From Gnetum montanum (taxonomy: Eukaryota > Streptophyta > Gnetopsida > Gnetales > Gnetaceae), in contig MNCI01034664.1 in the NCBI GenBank assembly GCA_015680685.1, positions 1,195,948-1,257,947 on the forward strand: a DNA stretch of 62,000 nt, in the 5' to 3' direction. Position 1 is the first letter of the stretch, and every line of letters starts with the position of its first letter. Below, in pieces: positions 1 through 14,100 of the stretch. The notes under the pieces were generated by a model. That model did not search any database. It was not told the DNA's origin and saw nothing but the letters and a program-made list of their open reading frames with translations. The position numbers and the translations under genes are program-made.

Positions 1-31
1 AATAGATTACTTTGGGCCAAAGTAATCTATT
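1..31. repeat. Perfect palindrome at the window edge
   Basis: Two 15-base arms (AATAGATTACTTTGG and its reverse complement) surround a single central G, so the strand could fold into a perfect hairpin. It is followed by an A-rich tract at about 44-79. It may be the end of a foldback element or MITE whose remainder lies upstream, but the window edge prevents a decision. Confidence 0.75.
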
Positions 32-390
32 TCTGACCTTTCCAAAAAAAAAAAAGAAAAAAAAGAAAAGAAAAAAAAACCCCTTTGATATATAAAACTA
101 TAAATGTGACTGAATCATTGGAACGTAAAGCCTATAAAGTTATGAACAATGTGGGTTACATAGTTCATGTATTTGACAGTCTGGTGGCTACAGGAGTTGA
201 CACATCTTGTGATATAATTTTTGAAATGGAGCCTTTGATAATCACAAATGAATATTTAGAAATGGAGTAAGATTCAAAGGCATTTGGAGCTCTAGAGTGA
301 ATACTCAAGAAATAATTCAATAAGCTCAATTTTATAGAAGGAAGTTGAAAGGAAAAATGATGAAGTTACACCAGACATACCAACGGACAC

Positions 391-550
391 ATCTGATTCA
401 TAGTTTTTTTTTTGAGTAAATTTTTGGGAAATATATTAAAAGAAAAACAGAAATATTTACAACTCAAGGATAGGCCCTGCCCAGCACGACCACCAGAGAC
501 TGTGCGAGGAACACCGGCCCTACAACATCTGATTCATCTGATTCATAGTT
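391..550 (-). mobile_element. 5'-truncated LINE tail with 15-bp target duplication
   Basis: The inserted piece is 406-535 on the minus strand. Its 3' end is a run of T on the plus strand (406-413), meaning a poly(A) tail on the element strand. The flanks carry the same 15 bases, ATCTGATTCATAGTT, at 391-405 and 536-550. This is the signature of target-primed reverse transcription. Only about 120 bp of 3' sequence remain, too short to assign a family. A partial extra copy of the target sequence lies just before the right duplication. Confidence 0.7.
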
Positions 551-1990
551 ACTTTGTGCTTTATGTTTAATATATTATGATCATTTTACAATTTGATGTT
601 AATGTAGCATGTTTTATCTTTTTAAAACTTTGTTGGATTATGATTTTGTGAACAAATGAGTCTTAATAGTATTTAAGGTTATAGTAATATGGTTTGCAAC
701 TTTATATATTGATTATGTTCTTTTTAAATATGTTGTTTTAGTTTCTTTGTGTTTATTTATATTGTCTATGTTTATTATGTATATTTATATGATTTGTAAT
801 ATGAAACCTCCAAAATAGTCTTTTTAAACATGCCTACTTTTTCCTGAATCTTTTCCTACTTTTTAAAAATTTCAACTTGTCAGGAAGCTTAAAAAATTGT
901 TTTGTAAACTTTAATTAATGTTTCAGACTGTTTCTTTTATATCTTCTATTCAATTTTATAAGATTCCTGGGTTTCAAATTTAAATTATTGTCTTGAATAT
1001 TCCATTTTTGAAGTTATGTTTTCCATCATGAATCCATCCTTTCTCCTAAGTGACATTTTAAATTTCTATGTCAAGGTGTACTCCAGGTCTAACAAGTATC
1101 TTTTGCTAAATCTGTTAAACTAATGAAAAAATTTCTGTAGGAAACATGACTGCTTCTAAACTATATTGTGTGATTCTTTTATTTATTTTACTTCATGTTG
1201 TGCCTATAAGTATTTGTTTTTTCCATATCTTTGCTTCTCAATTTTGTCTTTTTTGGCTTGGGAAGATATGTTTCTTTTGAAACTTATTCGAACAAGGATA
1301 GGATGATGATGTTTCTTTCAAAAAATTTCTTTAAATGTGAACAACCTGTTTGCTTGTAAACATTCTGACTATTATTTTCTTAACTTGGATGATTCTACCT
1401 TTTGAAATTGTTTGATTAATTGTAAACGCTAACAGCTTCCTTGAAACTACTGAGATGGACTTTTTTATACATTAAAAGTACAATTACCTTTATAATAATG
1501 CAAAACTATGAGGAACCATAGACAACAAAAAGCTTCAGAGGCTCCAGGTATTTTTTGCCATAATTGTTCTTTTGGATTTAACACAATTTTTAACTTAGAA
1601 GCTTTTATTTCTGAAAGGTTCCATGTTAAAGTCTTGTCTCTGCATACTCTGATCTTCGTTTCTTATGAATAACATTCTTATAATTTTAAATCTATACAAT
1701 GGAATTTAGAGTTCTAGACGTTTAAATGTGATTTATCATCTAGATTAGCATTTATTTTTGTTTTTAAACTTATAATCTTATTTTATCTTTTGTATGCTTC
1801 GATTAATAGCCTGAATGAAACAAATGCAAGTTAATTTTACCTTTTTTAATAAGGTTTCCTAACATGAGTTTGGTGGCATTTGATTTAAAACAGCTCTAAT
1901 TTTATATTCAATCTCTTTATACATGCTATAGCATTTCTTTTTGATGCTTTCAAAAGTTCCAATCTGCTAATTTAAAAATGCTTTATTCAG
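551..1990. other. Intronic sequence, AT-rich, nothing recognised
   Basis: AT-rich sequence with no ORF longer than chance and no family that I recognise. It ends in a pyrimidine-rich tract and CAG acceptor directly before the first MON2 exon of the window. Confidence 0.6.
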
Positions 1991-2176
1991 CTGCGAACTC
2001 TGTCTGATCTCAGTGAAATAGCTGATAATGATGACATATTACGGATATTTTTGTTGGCATGTGAAGTCAAATACACAAAACTAAGTGTAATTGGACTGTC
2101 CTGCCTTCAAAAGCTGATTGCACATGATGCAGTTCCACCCACTGCTTTAACAGAAATTCTGAGCACTCTAAAAGAT
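1991..2176 (+). CDS. MON2: MON2 exon A (DCB domain)
   Basis: 62 codons in phase 0, beginning LRTLSDLSEIADND and ending LTEILSTLKD. The acceptor is ttattcag and the donor gtaagt. The segment ILRIFLLACEVKYTKLSVIG is strongly conserved in plant MON2 and belongs to the N-terminal dimerisation and cyclophilin-binding (DCB) region. It corresponds to about residues 40-105 of the family. This is not the first coding exon: about 40 N-terminal residues are missing and must lie upstream. Confidence 0.94.
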
Positions 2177-5100
2177 GTAAGTTTCTATGTGATTTTCATG
2201 CTCTTTTGTTTTTTTAATTATTATCTGTTGGCAGAACATTATTACAAGGACTGTTGCATAAGTCGTATACTTAATCTCTGAAGGAATCTATGTTTCTTTG
2301 AGATTGTTTCATATAGATGCAGAGCATTGTGGATTCCTTTAAAAAAAGTTGAACGGGGAAAATATTATTATGGAGAACATTTAGGAATTTCTTAGGATCT
2401 TTCACATCAACTAGGAAACTTGAGTGAGGGCCCATTATATGGGCAGCCAATCTGACAAAAATATATGTAAAAGATTGAACAAAAATAAAATAATCACTCT
2501 TATGGTAGCATGCATATATTAAATAGCTGAGTAGTAATGGGCATATATAAAAGTCAGCAAGAAAGCAATGACATTGCAGTGGACAGGTAGTTGAAAATGA
2601 GATTTAGCCTCCCTTAATTTACACGTTATCTGAAATCTCCAGATTAGTTTCGTTCACAACATTAGCTGAATCATTATAAAGATTTTTCCGTAGAAGCATA
2701 ATTGGTGATTTCGACAATGGATTCAACATAATTAATAGACGATACAGTACGTTCATTATGATTTACAACTTCCTTCCCATAAAATGAATTTCATGATGAA
2801 CGGAAGAAGAAACGACATGATGTTGTTGTGCTAACCAATGGTGTTTAAAATCAAGGTTAAAATTGGAAGAACTGTTGATCATAGCAAAGGTTAAAATTAG
2901 AAGAAATGTTGATCATAGCAAAAGTTGCAGAGGATGGAATGTCATCATTAATAATAAAATCAAGTTCAATATGGTATCGAACAGGATCTTTAGTACCATT
3001 AAAAGAGGCAAATAAGAAATTTTTATCAAAATAAATGGGCTTACTTATGCAAGTCATTCAACATTGTAAAAGGGATAGCATTGGCTGCTGCCCCATACTC
3101 AATGTCAACTCGTTTAATTGTGAAATTTTCTACCTTACTAGTGAAAAACATGGGAGATTTCACTACATCACTTGTGATAGTATCCTTCATAATATTCTTG
3201 CCTATAAAAGTTAAAATTTGATAATTTCTTGAGAATTTCAGAAGCAGCTTTTTTGTGGGCTTTAGATACTCTGTTTAAGCCATGTAAGCTGAATGTAGTA
3301 TTTTTGTGGTGTCTTTTCTATACTATGTTTAGGATCTTTAGAGGTGAAGATACTTTTTGTTCTACTACATTATCTTGATATTTCACAACATGTGTTACTT
3401 TGCCTATAGTTAGAGTAGGTTGACTAACGGTATCACTTGCACTAGGAGCAGAAGGATGTTGAATAGCTGATGAGGGCATGTGTTTGGAAAAATTATTGAG
3501 TTATTAAGGATATTGTGGGGAATGATTAACTTGGATTAGGGAATAATGTTGTTCAAATAATTATAACAATTGAGGTGTAAGTGTTGGATTAACTTGTATG
3601 ATGATTAATATGGTTGCTGTCGGGGAATTTTAATGATAGAATGGAGCAGTTGGCTTCTTAGTTGAAGCGTTTTTAAAAGATTTGTGTGCAACACTGACAA
3701 AGTCTTTTTCTTGGTGGAAGGGATCTTAGTGAACAACTAATCCTTCATCAGACCTTGCTTAAACATGGCTTGAATGTTATCTTTTTGTGCATTGCATTTT
3801 TTAGTGTCATGGCCAGTAGTTTGATGGTATTGACAAAATTGATCCATCCTAGCCCACCTAGGAACCTTAGGATCTTGAGGCATCCTCTTTCACGTATCTT
3901 TAGCAAGTTTGCAAGTACTCTTGTAGTAATTTTTATTCTATTTGGCTATGCATTACTGCTTCATGTGCTTTCACTTAGCAAAGTTTCAAACAAGAATGTA
4001 ATTTTCAATGGAGACTTAGTATATTGTGATCCATCTTTAAGTTGAATCATTTGATTATGTGTGCTATCATTGTTAAATGTTTGTTTTTGGTGTATGATAG
4101 GGGACTGGGATACCTGAACAAAGTTATTCATAGGAACAATTGTGAAAAACCCAGAAACCAATTTTTGAAAAGAAATAAAGAGGAAATTGCCAAAACAAGG
4201 GATTGAACCTAAGGAAAAGAGATAGGAATATGCACATTTAAAATCAAAGCTTAGTTACAAGAGAGCTTTGGCCCTATGCCTCATCGGGTTTGGGAATGGG
4301 GGAATATAAGTGTTCTCAAATGAATTTGGAATTGTAAGATGTTTTTATGAAATGGATCCAGAACATGGAGGGAACATGCATGAAAAATAAAGATAGAAGT
4401 ATATCACATATTTGGCAAACAATAAGTCAATAAGGTAAAAACTATTGCTCTAGCCTGTTCTCAATCTCTATGACCCAAAATTGGTCAACAAAACAAAACA
4501 TGTGTGCTTAACAAAAGACACCAAAAATCCTCAATATGCATAGCTTATTTTTATTTTTAAATGAGTACTCAATGGAGCCTTTGGCCATCCAGTTGTGACA
4601 CACCAAGTCTGTCCAACCCTACAACATCTTGTAGCCCACCCTGGAAGAACATCAGGGTTGGATAAAATGGTGGGAGCTAACACCATCAAGCACCTCCAAG
4701 AACTAAGCCCATGTAGCCCATACAAGAGATTACCAGCCTTGGATAGAATGATGGGGGGCATCTCTTTTTTTTTTTTAAAATGATCACAAAAGCATGAAAT
4801 ACCAAGTGCACATGACACAAAGAAAATGCTAACTCATTAGTTCAAAACATGCATGCCAAAAATCAGATCCAAGACTTATTGAAGACTATATGCATGACTC
4901 ACAAACTTTCAAGACAATAATACCACATGCCCTTGTAAAAATAATCCTCACTTGTCCAAGCCAATACAACTTCAAACACCTACTAAAACTTTTTTGTACA
5001 ACAAGGGTTGGAATACACACCTCTAAAGTTGAATTTGGGAAGGGAGAAGACACCTCAAGCTAGTAGCCTCATGAAATCAGCTTCAAACTGCAAGTCCAAG

Positions 5101-8100
5101 GTGATGCCGAAATCCTCACAAAAATCAGAGAAAACAGCCTCTAGGATCAGCCAAACAATCACCAAAAATTAGTCACAAAAGCCTTCAACAGCAACAGCAA
5201 CAGCAAGATCAACCTCCCAAGAGCCCACAAAACCAAGTAAGACAGTCCAAGAGATGGCTGAGAACAGCTACTCTCTTCTCTGACTAACTTCTCACCCCTC
5301 AAACTAGCATAGTCTCCCCTTCTTTGGTAAAGGTGAAAAATGAAAGCAAACCCCTCTCTATTTTTAGGATGGAGGATACCCTAAGGCTTGGGCAAAGACT
5401 TGTGCACAAAAGTTGACACAATAGGCAAAGATTAGCCAAAAATCCTTTTTCTTATTCATGGAATCATTGCTACTTGATTTGGACAAGCAAGCTTTCAAGA
5501 GAGAGTGGGCATGTGAGATTAACAACACTGAAGAGAGTGACATGGTCCCTATTAAAATGAGTCCTTTGTCCCTTTTCCAGCCATTAATATGAAGTGGACA
5601 ATTAGCATATTAAAAAAATAAATGTAATTATAAACATGTCATAGAGCATATATCACCTACCCACATTGAATTTTGTTATAGCCCCACCTTTTTGTCTTGC
5701 TTTAAGTCACTTTTTACTTTATATGTTATGAAGGTTTCCAATTTATTTTTGACCTTTTATCTGTTTTCCATTTTCCCCATAATTTATCTAGTAAAAATCA
5801 TTGATATTAAAATTTTTGTCCATCCAACAATTTACACATGTCAAGTTGGTTGCAATGAGTACAAACATGCCATAGTTACCAGGTTAGAAATTAATATTTT
5901 AATTGAGTCAATTAAAATATGGTCCTACAAGGCACTTTTTTAATCATTTAACATTAAAATCTCAAAATTTAAGGCTCGAATTGAAAAATTAATTGTAGAT
6001 CTACACTTTAGGTGTAAAACTAAGTTGATCCATCAAATCTGAGCACGATTTGACAATTTTGAATTTTGATGAATTTTAATTAATTAAAAATTTTAATTAA
6101 ATGTCGAAATAAACCATAGATTCACATTACATTAATTTCCTGGTAGTATTCTAAAATAATGCTAGACTTTGCCATGCTTATTTGTCAATAAAATATATAT
6201 TTATTTCTTATTTTGAAATAGTAAATAATTAAAAAGAAATTAGAGATAAATCATAATCATGCTTATGTCACCCAAACAAAAGTCTTCATATTACCAAGAA
6301 GCATTAGACACATCTACAATTATATATAAGCTTTAAAATAAATTAAAGTCTAAAGTACTATGGTCACATGTACAAATGTGGTGTACTACACAAATCAAGC
6401 ATTCTTTTCAGCCTTTGCAAGCACAATTCATCAAAAACTAAAATTGACAATTACCCATATGATGAATAGTTTGTAGACAAGTTGTGACATTCTGTGATGT
6501 CCTATGATGTGATGCCATGGTTATAATAAATACCTATAAATAGTTCCACCTACCACATTGAATGCACCATTAATATAGGAGGTAGCTGAACTTTTGCAGT
6601 TGTTTCTTGATTTCCAGTAGCAATTAGTGAGTACCTGTAGTGTGGTTCTAAGTCAATTGTTTGGAGTCCTTATTCAGGTGGAATGTATTTGAACACATTT
6701 CATGAGTGGCGATAGAGACCTATATTGATTCCCTTCCATTGCAACACTTTGACTTAGTTTAGATTTACCTTAATTACAATTTAATTTCCATTTACTTAGC
6801 TTAATGACTTACTTTTGTGTGCATATTAATGACTTGCTGAAATGAGTGTGACAAGCTTTGAGTGTATAAACATGTAATCACTTGGTAATCCTAGTAGCAT
6901 TATCGCTTGGTTCGCTTTGTAGCATAGCACTTGGAAATCCCAGTAGCGGGTGTGTGAGTTATAACAAGTTGGGAATGTACGCTCATCACCTAAATGCTAA
7001 TGTTAGTATTATTCATGGATTATGACATGGTCAACTACAACACTTGTAGATCATATGGTAGAGGGTTGAACATACTCATTGCTTATCAGTATATAAAGAA
7101 TTGTTTCACTCACTTTATTTGTATCACATATATTTGAATTAAAAGCTATGTAGAGGTTCTAGAAAACTATTGATCTTGGTACAAAACTCATCTAACTCTT
7201 AAATTGGCATTCCAATGATTAAAGCAACATTATTGTAAAACATGTTGATAAACCATATCATATCTCCAAATGAAACTATTTTCCAAGCACATGAATAGCT
7301 TTACACAACCATAAAACAATCTACTTTCTGAACTTGAAATAATGAAATATGCACATTAACCTATAGAACAATGTTAGAGTTTGGTTATGTTTACATTTTG
7401 TTGTGTTCGTAATGTAATGTTGGTGCCTTAGGATCTTTTAAGGGAGATCCACTTCTTATAGCTGATTGTTATATTAATATTATAGAGATGTAAGATCATA
7501 ACTCAGTTGCTTATGAATCTTCTTATGATGAACAGAGTTATATTGTACTAATTCCATCACTTAGTCTCATTTCTTATTCTAGTAATTTGTAACATCATCT
7601 TTGGGCTTGCTATATCTCTAGGTTTTGCCTTGCGAAGAACTTTCTGTGTTCTAGTGATGTTGCTCTTTCTGGCAATGTATCTTCTTTTGGTTCATATTCA
7701 CTTCTTCATCGTGAGGTTATAATCAATTATGACTATGGTTTGTAACTCAATGTATTATGAACTTATGTACTTGGACTGGATTTATTGTTCTTCTTTCTTC
7801 ATGCCTGTGTGAGCCATTTTGACTTAGTTTTATGGCGATTTTATGAAATACTACTTTGTAATATATTCTTCTTCTTCTTCTTTTTCTTTTGCTACACCCT
7901 TATGATGCTTGCCTTTGCCTATTACTCTTGATAGGTCTTTTGGGAATTGGTCAGTCTTACATAGGTTGGGCTCACATGAACTCCTTTAGCGATTCATAGC
8001 TTGGCCTGTTATGGACGATTACCTCATTTGTTGCTTGTCCTTCTTCATAGTCATTCTCTTTACTTCATTGTAACCTTCTTGATGGTCTTCTCTTCCTCTT

Positions 8101-11100
8101 TAGGAAATTGGACCAAATTATGAATGGTTTACCTTGAATCGTCTCTACCTATTTAGGAAACACGAACCTTTTTGCTTTTTTTGCGTACAAGTCACTTGCT
8201 AACTTTTTGGTTTCTTAGGTGGTCATTACGAATCTATGGATCATAATGATTTTTGTGCCTTGTAACATCTCTTAGCATTGCTGCATGCTCCTCCTTGCTT
8301 CTTTGGTGTAGGACATTTCTTCATCATTCTTCATATTCATATCATCTTCATTGTTATTTTCATTGTTGTTTCTTATTGTTCCTTGTTATTCCATATTGTT
8401 TTTTATATGTTACAAGGTGAGAACTTGTGTTCTTTTATTCTTCATAAGGAGTTATGACTCTTCACTAAACCATCATAACCATTTGTAACTGCTGATAGAT
8501 TATGTTAAGAAACTAATGATGGTACCTTAACTTAGGGGTATACTTTAACAAACAACACTCATTGAAGCTGAGTTTTAATTATTTAATAAAACCTGTACCA
8601 GCAGATAACCTCCTAAGTTTTCCCCCATTCCTGGTGGAGCATAGAGTGACCAGAAATCATATCTGAGAAGGCAGTAATCAGCCCACTCAAAATTGTTGTA
8701 AGGGTTATGAGGATATCAAGCCAACAACCAAGAGATTTCAGGTTACAGAACCAATGTTGGAATAATTTTCACAATTCAGATTCAACAATCCATGCAATGG
8801 TAAGATCAAGATATCAAAATCAGACGGGGTTTTGGATGTTCTCAGTTACGCTATTGTGGCAACCCTCATTTCTTGGGATCCTTTGTCCTTGTACCACTGG
8901 TAGCTTGAATATTATTTTTTTGCAAGATGTTTCAAATCATACTAGATTCAACATCAGTTGCAATTGATTTTTCAAGGATTAGAGAGAATAAAAACTATTG
9001 CATTTAATGGCTAGCTTAGATATATAGTATGTAATGATTAGTTTTAGACAATAAAAAATGACTATTTTTAGGGGGAGAAAGAAAAAAAGAAAGTTGAAGA
9101 AAAACACAACTGTTTTTTTCTGGAAAAGTAAAACCATTATTAAAAAAACAAAAACACAAACAAACTGAAAAAGATAAAAGGTGAATCAAATAATAAAAAG
9201 AAAAAAAAGGAAAGGTTTAAGCCAAAAAAAAAGTGTAGTTTAATAGTATTTCAAGCATAGCTATTTCTAGCTAACAAATTGAGTGAAACCCAAATCTCTA
9301 TGAGTGGGTCTTAGAATCCAAATCTTTATGAGCCTAATTAGGTGAGGATGGTTGGATAGATCCATAGAATTCAACAATTGCAATATGAGATTCAGCAAAC
9401 TATGAAAGGCATATAACAATGGCAGAGTGAAATCAAAGGTTGAAACATGGTGTAAGAGGAAAGGAGAAATGATCTTTACCTTCATTTCCTTTGATTTTAG
9501 CTAGTTGTTGCTTCTCACACCCTGCTGCAAGTTTAATCTCCTTGGATGTGAGGTTTTAGTTCCTTTCCTTCAGCCGAAACTTCTTCCGTTACAGTTGACA
9601 TGTGTTTATGTGATCCTTAGGTCAATAATATCATGTTCTGGAGAGCATAATTGTAGCCCATACTGTTGGAATGGTCAATTTCATACTCAACTAATTAACC
9701 CTCTAATATGTTGGGAGAATGTGTGAAAGAGTAATTTGAAGTAAGTCAGGTGTAAACAATTTGTTAGTGATGACTCACGAAAAGAATAGTTAATTCCTAA
9801 AGAGTGAGTGAATGATATTTCTCAAAAGCAATGATGTTTTATTGAAGAGGCCTGCCTATTTGAATTATGTTACACCACTGCTGTGAAACAGAATTAAGAT
9901 GAAGGGAAGAAAGCTTGAGGATTGAAGACTGAAGATTCCCATAGGAGGAAAACAATCCCAATCATGAAAGTTTGTGAATTTAGATATGACGAAGAATTTG
10001 TGAAACCATGCTTTGAAGAAATGAAGAGATTAGATTTCTTTACAAAGTAATGATTTTAAATAACCAAGATCCTCAGTTGATATGAAATGGAAAAGAACTG
10101 TAGCTGTCTCTTCGTCAAGACTCCTTTTTAAGAAGCTGATTCTCAACCATAATTGTTTAAAATTACCTAGATAACAGGATTACCAGTTTTAATGATCTTT
10201 CAAGAGATACCTTCATTTTAAAGGCTGGTAGAGTTTTGTCATGATTCTAAATATCTTTAAGACCTACTGTTTTTACCATCCTAGAAAAGAGGACTCTTAC
10301 TAAAATTTATAACTCTGGGAAAACAGAGATGATCCAAAACTTTCTTGGTTGTTGTGTTTACCATTTGTTAGGAGTTCCGCCTATTTCCTGACAGGATAAT
10401 CTGCAGAATTCAGCACAAGCAGAATTGTGTTGTCATTGTTAGGAATGCTACAGAATGAACAATTGTAACTGGAATAATGTAAGACAAAGAAATAACGGGA
10501 ACGTTTATCTTGTATGGCCATAAGGTAAATTACCAAAATCTTGTACGATCTTCATTATAGACTCCGAACTAGTGAACTGTTGTATTCTGTTTTTTGAGAA
10601 TTGCACTAACCTTAATGGATTTTATGCTTTTTATTTAATTCTTCATACATTGTTATAGTTTTAAAGATTGTTAATTAGTGTTTCTTACTGTTCTGCAGCA
10701 TGCTGAAATGAACGATGAGAGTGTACAGCTCAAAACTCTTCAGACGATATTGATTATATTTCAGTCCCGTCTACACCCAAAAGATGAGGTTTTTGGTCTC
10801 CTTAGAACCTTCTGAAAAGTTTTTTTTCCTACTTGCAGTGTTTGTCCTGAAGATGTGTGAAAGAAATTCCTTTTATACAATTACACTTTGAGAAATATAT
10901 ATGTTGGGAAATCTCTAAAGGCAATTATTGTTTGAAGGAAAAGTGTATTTAAACATGACCTAGGTGGTAACTTTTAGAGTTGACAATAACTTAAGAAGAA
11001 CGAAATGTACATTCAGAACTTAACCATGGCGTCAGCATGTTAAAATGGAAATTACGAAGTACAAATGGACAAATTATAAAGGAGATCCATATAAGTAGGT

Positions 11101-14100
11101 ACTGCACTATAGGATCTGATAATGTTATTAAGATTATATTGTAGCATAATTATTCATCCTTGAAAATTATATAATGTTTTTACAAACAAAGGGAAGCTGC
11201 TTGCAATTTGCAGTAAGCATCTGCCTCTAATCTATGGTTGGCTAATAACTCCATTGTTGGTTGGCAGAATATGGTTTGTAGTGATGAAAAGGACATTGGA
11301 CTTTATAAGTGCTTTGATGCAAGGCATCCTTTTCTTAGGTAATTTGGACTTTCTTGAAAAGGATAAACACAGCTTAGCAATGCTCACTAGAACAGCATTA
11401 TTCTTATTTAACTTGTGATGAGAGCCATCGGTGATGGTGTACTATTGAACTTTTGAACTGTACTTTAAGCTATGTCTTTGGTAAGATTACTCTACCTGTG
11501 CAGAATGTTGATCAGTGTTTTAAACTAATTGACCTGTATGACCTTTGCATCATTCTACAAGAATACACACTGCAAATCTCCTTGCCGTGGAAGATATGTC
11601 TCTTTTGTATGTGATAAAATCTTTCTCCAGTGAAAAGCAGAATTTCATTAATATTTAGAGGTGCAGAGGAAGTCTTGATGTGTGTATTGGGACTTGGTAT
11701 AACTCTTGACATCCTGAACTAGAAGTAATGATTCCTTTAAAAGTGAGAGGAATGCCAATAGCACTACTATTGTAACAACACTGCTCTAGTGAAGCATTGT
11801 TTGGCACCACCTTTGAGTCCAAAATTAGCTAGATGACCTAGAGCAGACCCAAGATGGACTATGCCTCAATAGTCATAGCAGCTGCATGCACAACATAAGC
11901 ACACATCACTTGTTAGTCTGTGGTTTGGGAACATATTGAGTACGTTACATGAAATCATATAAGTGACATGACCAACACTACATGCATAATCTTGTAGTCA
12001 TAATCCTATACTTTGTACTCAAAGACTCATTCTCAAGCCTACGCTTTCTGCTTGAAGATGTAGTCATAATTCTGTGCTTCTTACTCAAAGACACATTCCA
12101 ATCCTAGGCCTCCTACTTGAAGATGCAGATAGAACTCTATGCTTCATACTTAGAGACATAGTCAAGAACATATCCACTCCACCAACTCTTCTTCACCACT
12201 TACTAATGTGTGCGTCCGCTCTTTTTTCTCCTTTTTCCTATAATCGTTTCATGAAAGAAGCAGTCACACTAGCTTGACCACATTCTGATCCTCTTTGCAC
12301 TTGTTGCTTTGTTTAAATACTAGATCCTCCACCTTGTGCCAAGGTGGTTAGGCCCTCATGTACCTGCTGGAAGGAGTTCAAAACTCTCATATTTTGCTCA
12401 TCGTCATGCTTGTTAGAGATCATCAATTGATCATGAGGTTGATGCACAACCATGTTCAACCTACGATTCTTTCTGGTCTATTACTGAGCATTCTTGAGCA
12501 TAATGCCCTCCACCATAGATGTAGCATTTTAAGCTTCGATGCCTTGGAGGATATTGAGAGAACCCTTTGAAACATGGTCGTTTGTTCCACGACTCCTATT
12601 GCTCTTGGGAAGCCTGATGTTTCCCATGCCCCAAGGATGAGTTTTGTTTACTTGGGGCTGGCCCAACATAAGAGCCTCTAATTCCACCCGAACTCACTTG
12701 TCCATTCCCTCTCTAAGATTTATTACTCTCTTTTGTGCTCTTGAGTGGTTGTTTGATTGCACCCTTATCCTTCTTCCCACCTTGTAATTAGACGAAGTGG
12801 CAACAACTTGGATGGCCTCCTTGAATCCTGTGATTTTGAGCTCATGTTGGACCTAGGGTTTGAGCCCATTGAGAAACAGTCTATACTTGGTGTCCTCATC
12901 AAGTTTCGGGATTTGTATGATGATATTTTGGTATTCCCGAATATATTCTTCTAGATCTCTGGTGTGTTGGAACTCCTTTAGCTTTGCCTAGGATTTGCGT
13001 ATGGAATTGCCTGGATGAAAGTTCTCAATCAAAGCCTTCTTCAATTGCTCCCATGTTCTGATAGGTCTACCTGTTCTAGCCTTTTCTTCTTAAAGCATGC
13101 CAAGCCACTGGGTCTTTGCTATTCCATCCAAGTATTGGGCAGCAACACGAGCTTGTCTTTTGGTAACACATTCATACATTTCTAGGAACTCTTCTGTTTC
13201 AAATAGAAAGGTATCTATCACAATATCATACATGTCAGCTGATCTTTCACAATCCCAATCTCATCATCTAATTTCTTTTCCAAACCCTCAATCTTATTTT
13301 GATGGCTTTTATACAAAGCCTACTAAGTTTCTAGCAATGATCATAGCTCTCGATTTTCATCTTAGAGCTTTTGGTTAGTAAGTTGGAGATCATCAACAAC
13401 ATCCCCAAGTTGTTCCACACGGTTCCTCAGCACAAAGTTTTGAGTTAGGGAAAGTGTGTATATTGTGCTAGAGCCCATCTTTGGAACGAAAGGAACTTCC
13501 ATCGGATTCCCCAACTCTTGGATCATATGATCTTGCTTAGCTGTGGGTAGATGATGTATGATAATGCTATCTACTTGCAATAAATGGCTCAATGTTCTTG
13601 TATCTTTTTCGGGGGTTCATCAATATCCCTCTTACCAGTCATCTCAACATCCTCATTTTTGTGTACACCCTTGTACACATTTGCATCACCATGCACCTCC
13701 TTGTGCAAACGACTATCATCTCCAACTAGTCCATTGTGAGGATTGGGACTAGGAGGAGCATTGTCAAGATTTTAGTTGCCTTGCTCTTCTTTTTGTGTGT
13801 CATGGTAGGACATGAGTCATGGACAATGAATCACAATCACGAACCCATAATCAATACCATCCTTGAACTACAAACAGTCTTTGATACCAAGTGTAACAAC
13901 ACTACTTTGATGGAGCACCATTTGACACCACCCTTGAGTCCAAAATTAGCTATACAACCTAGAGCAGACCCAAGATGGACTACACCTCAACAATCATAAC
14001 ACCTGCAAGTACAACATGAGTGCTCATCACCTATTAGTTCATGGGTTAGGAGTGTATTGAGTACGCCACATGAAATCATATAAGTGACATGATCAACCCT

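Noticed and set aside
4560-4780. SINE or LINE stub
   Set aside because: T-rich runs at both sides, but no A/B boxes, no coding part and no target duplication could be shown.
7590-8400. Decayed gag on the minus strand
   Set aside because: Charged residues appear in translation, but no conserved gag motif in order; composition alone explains it.
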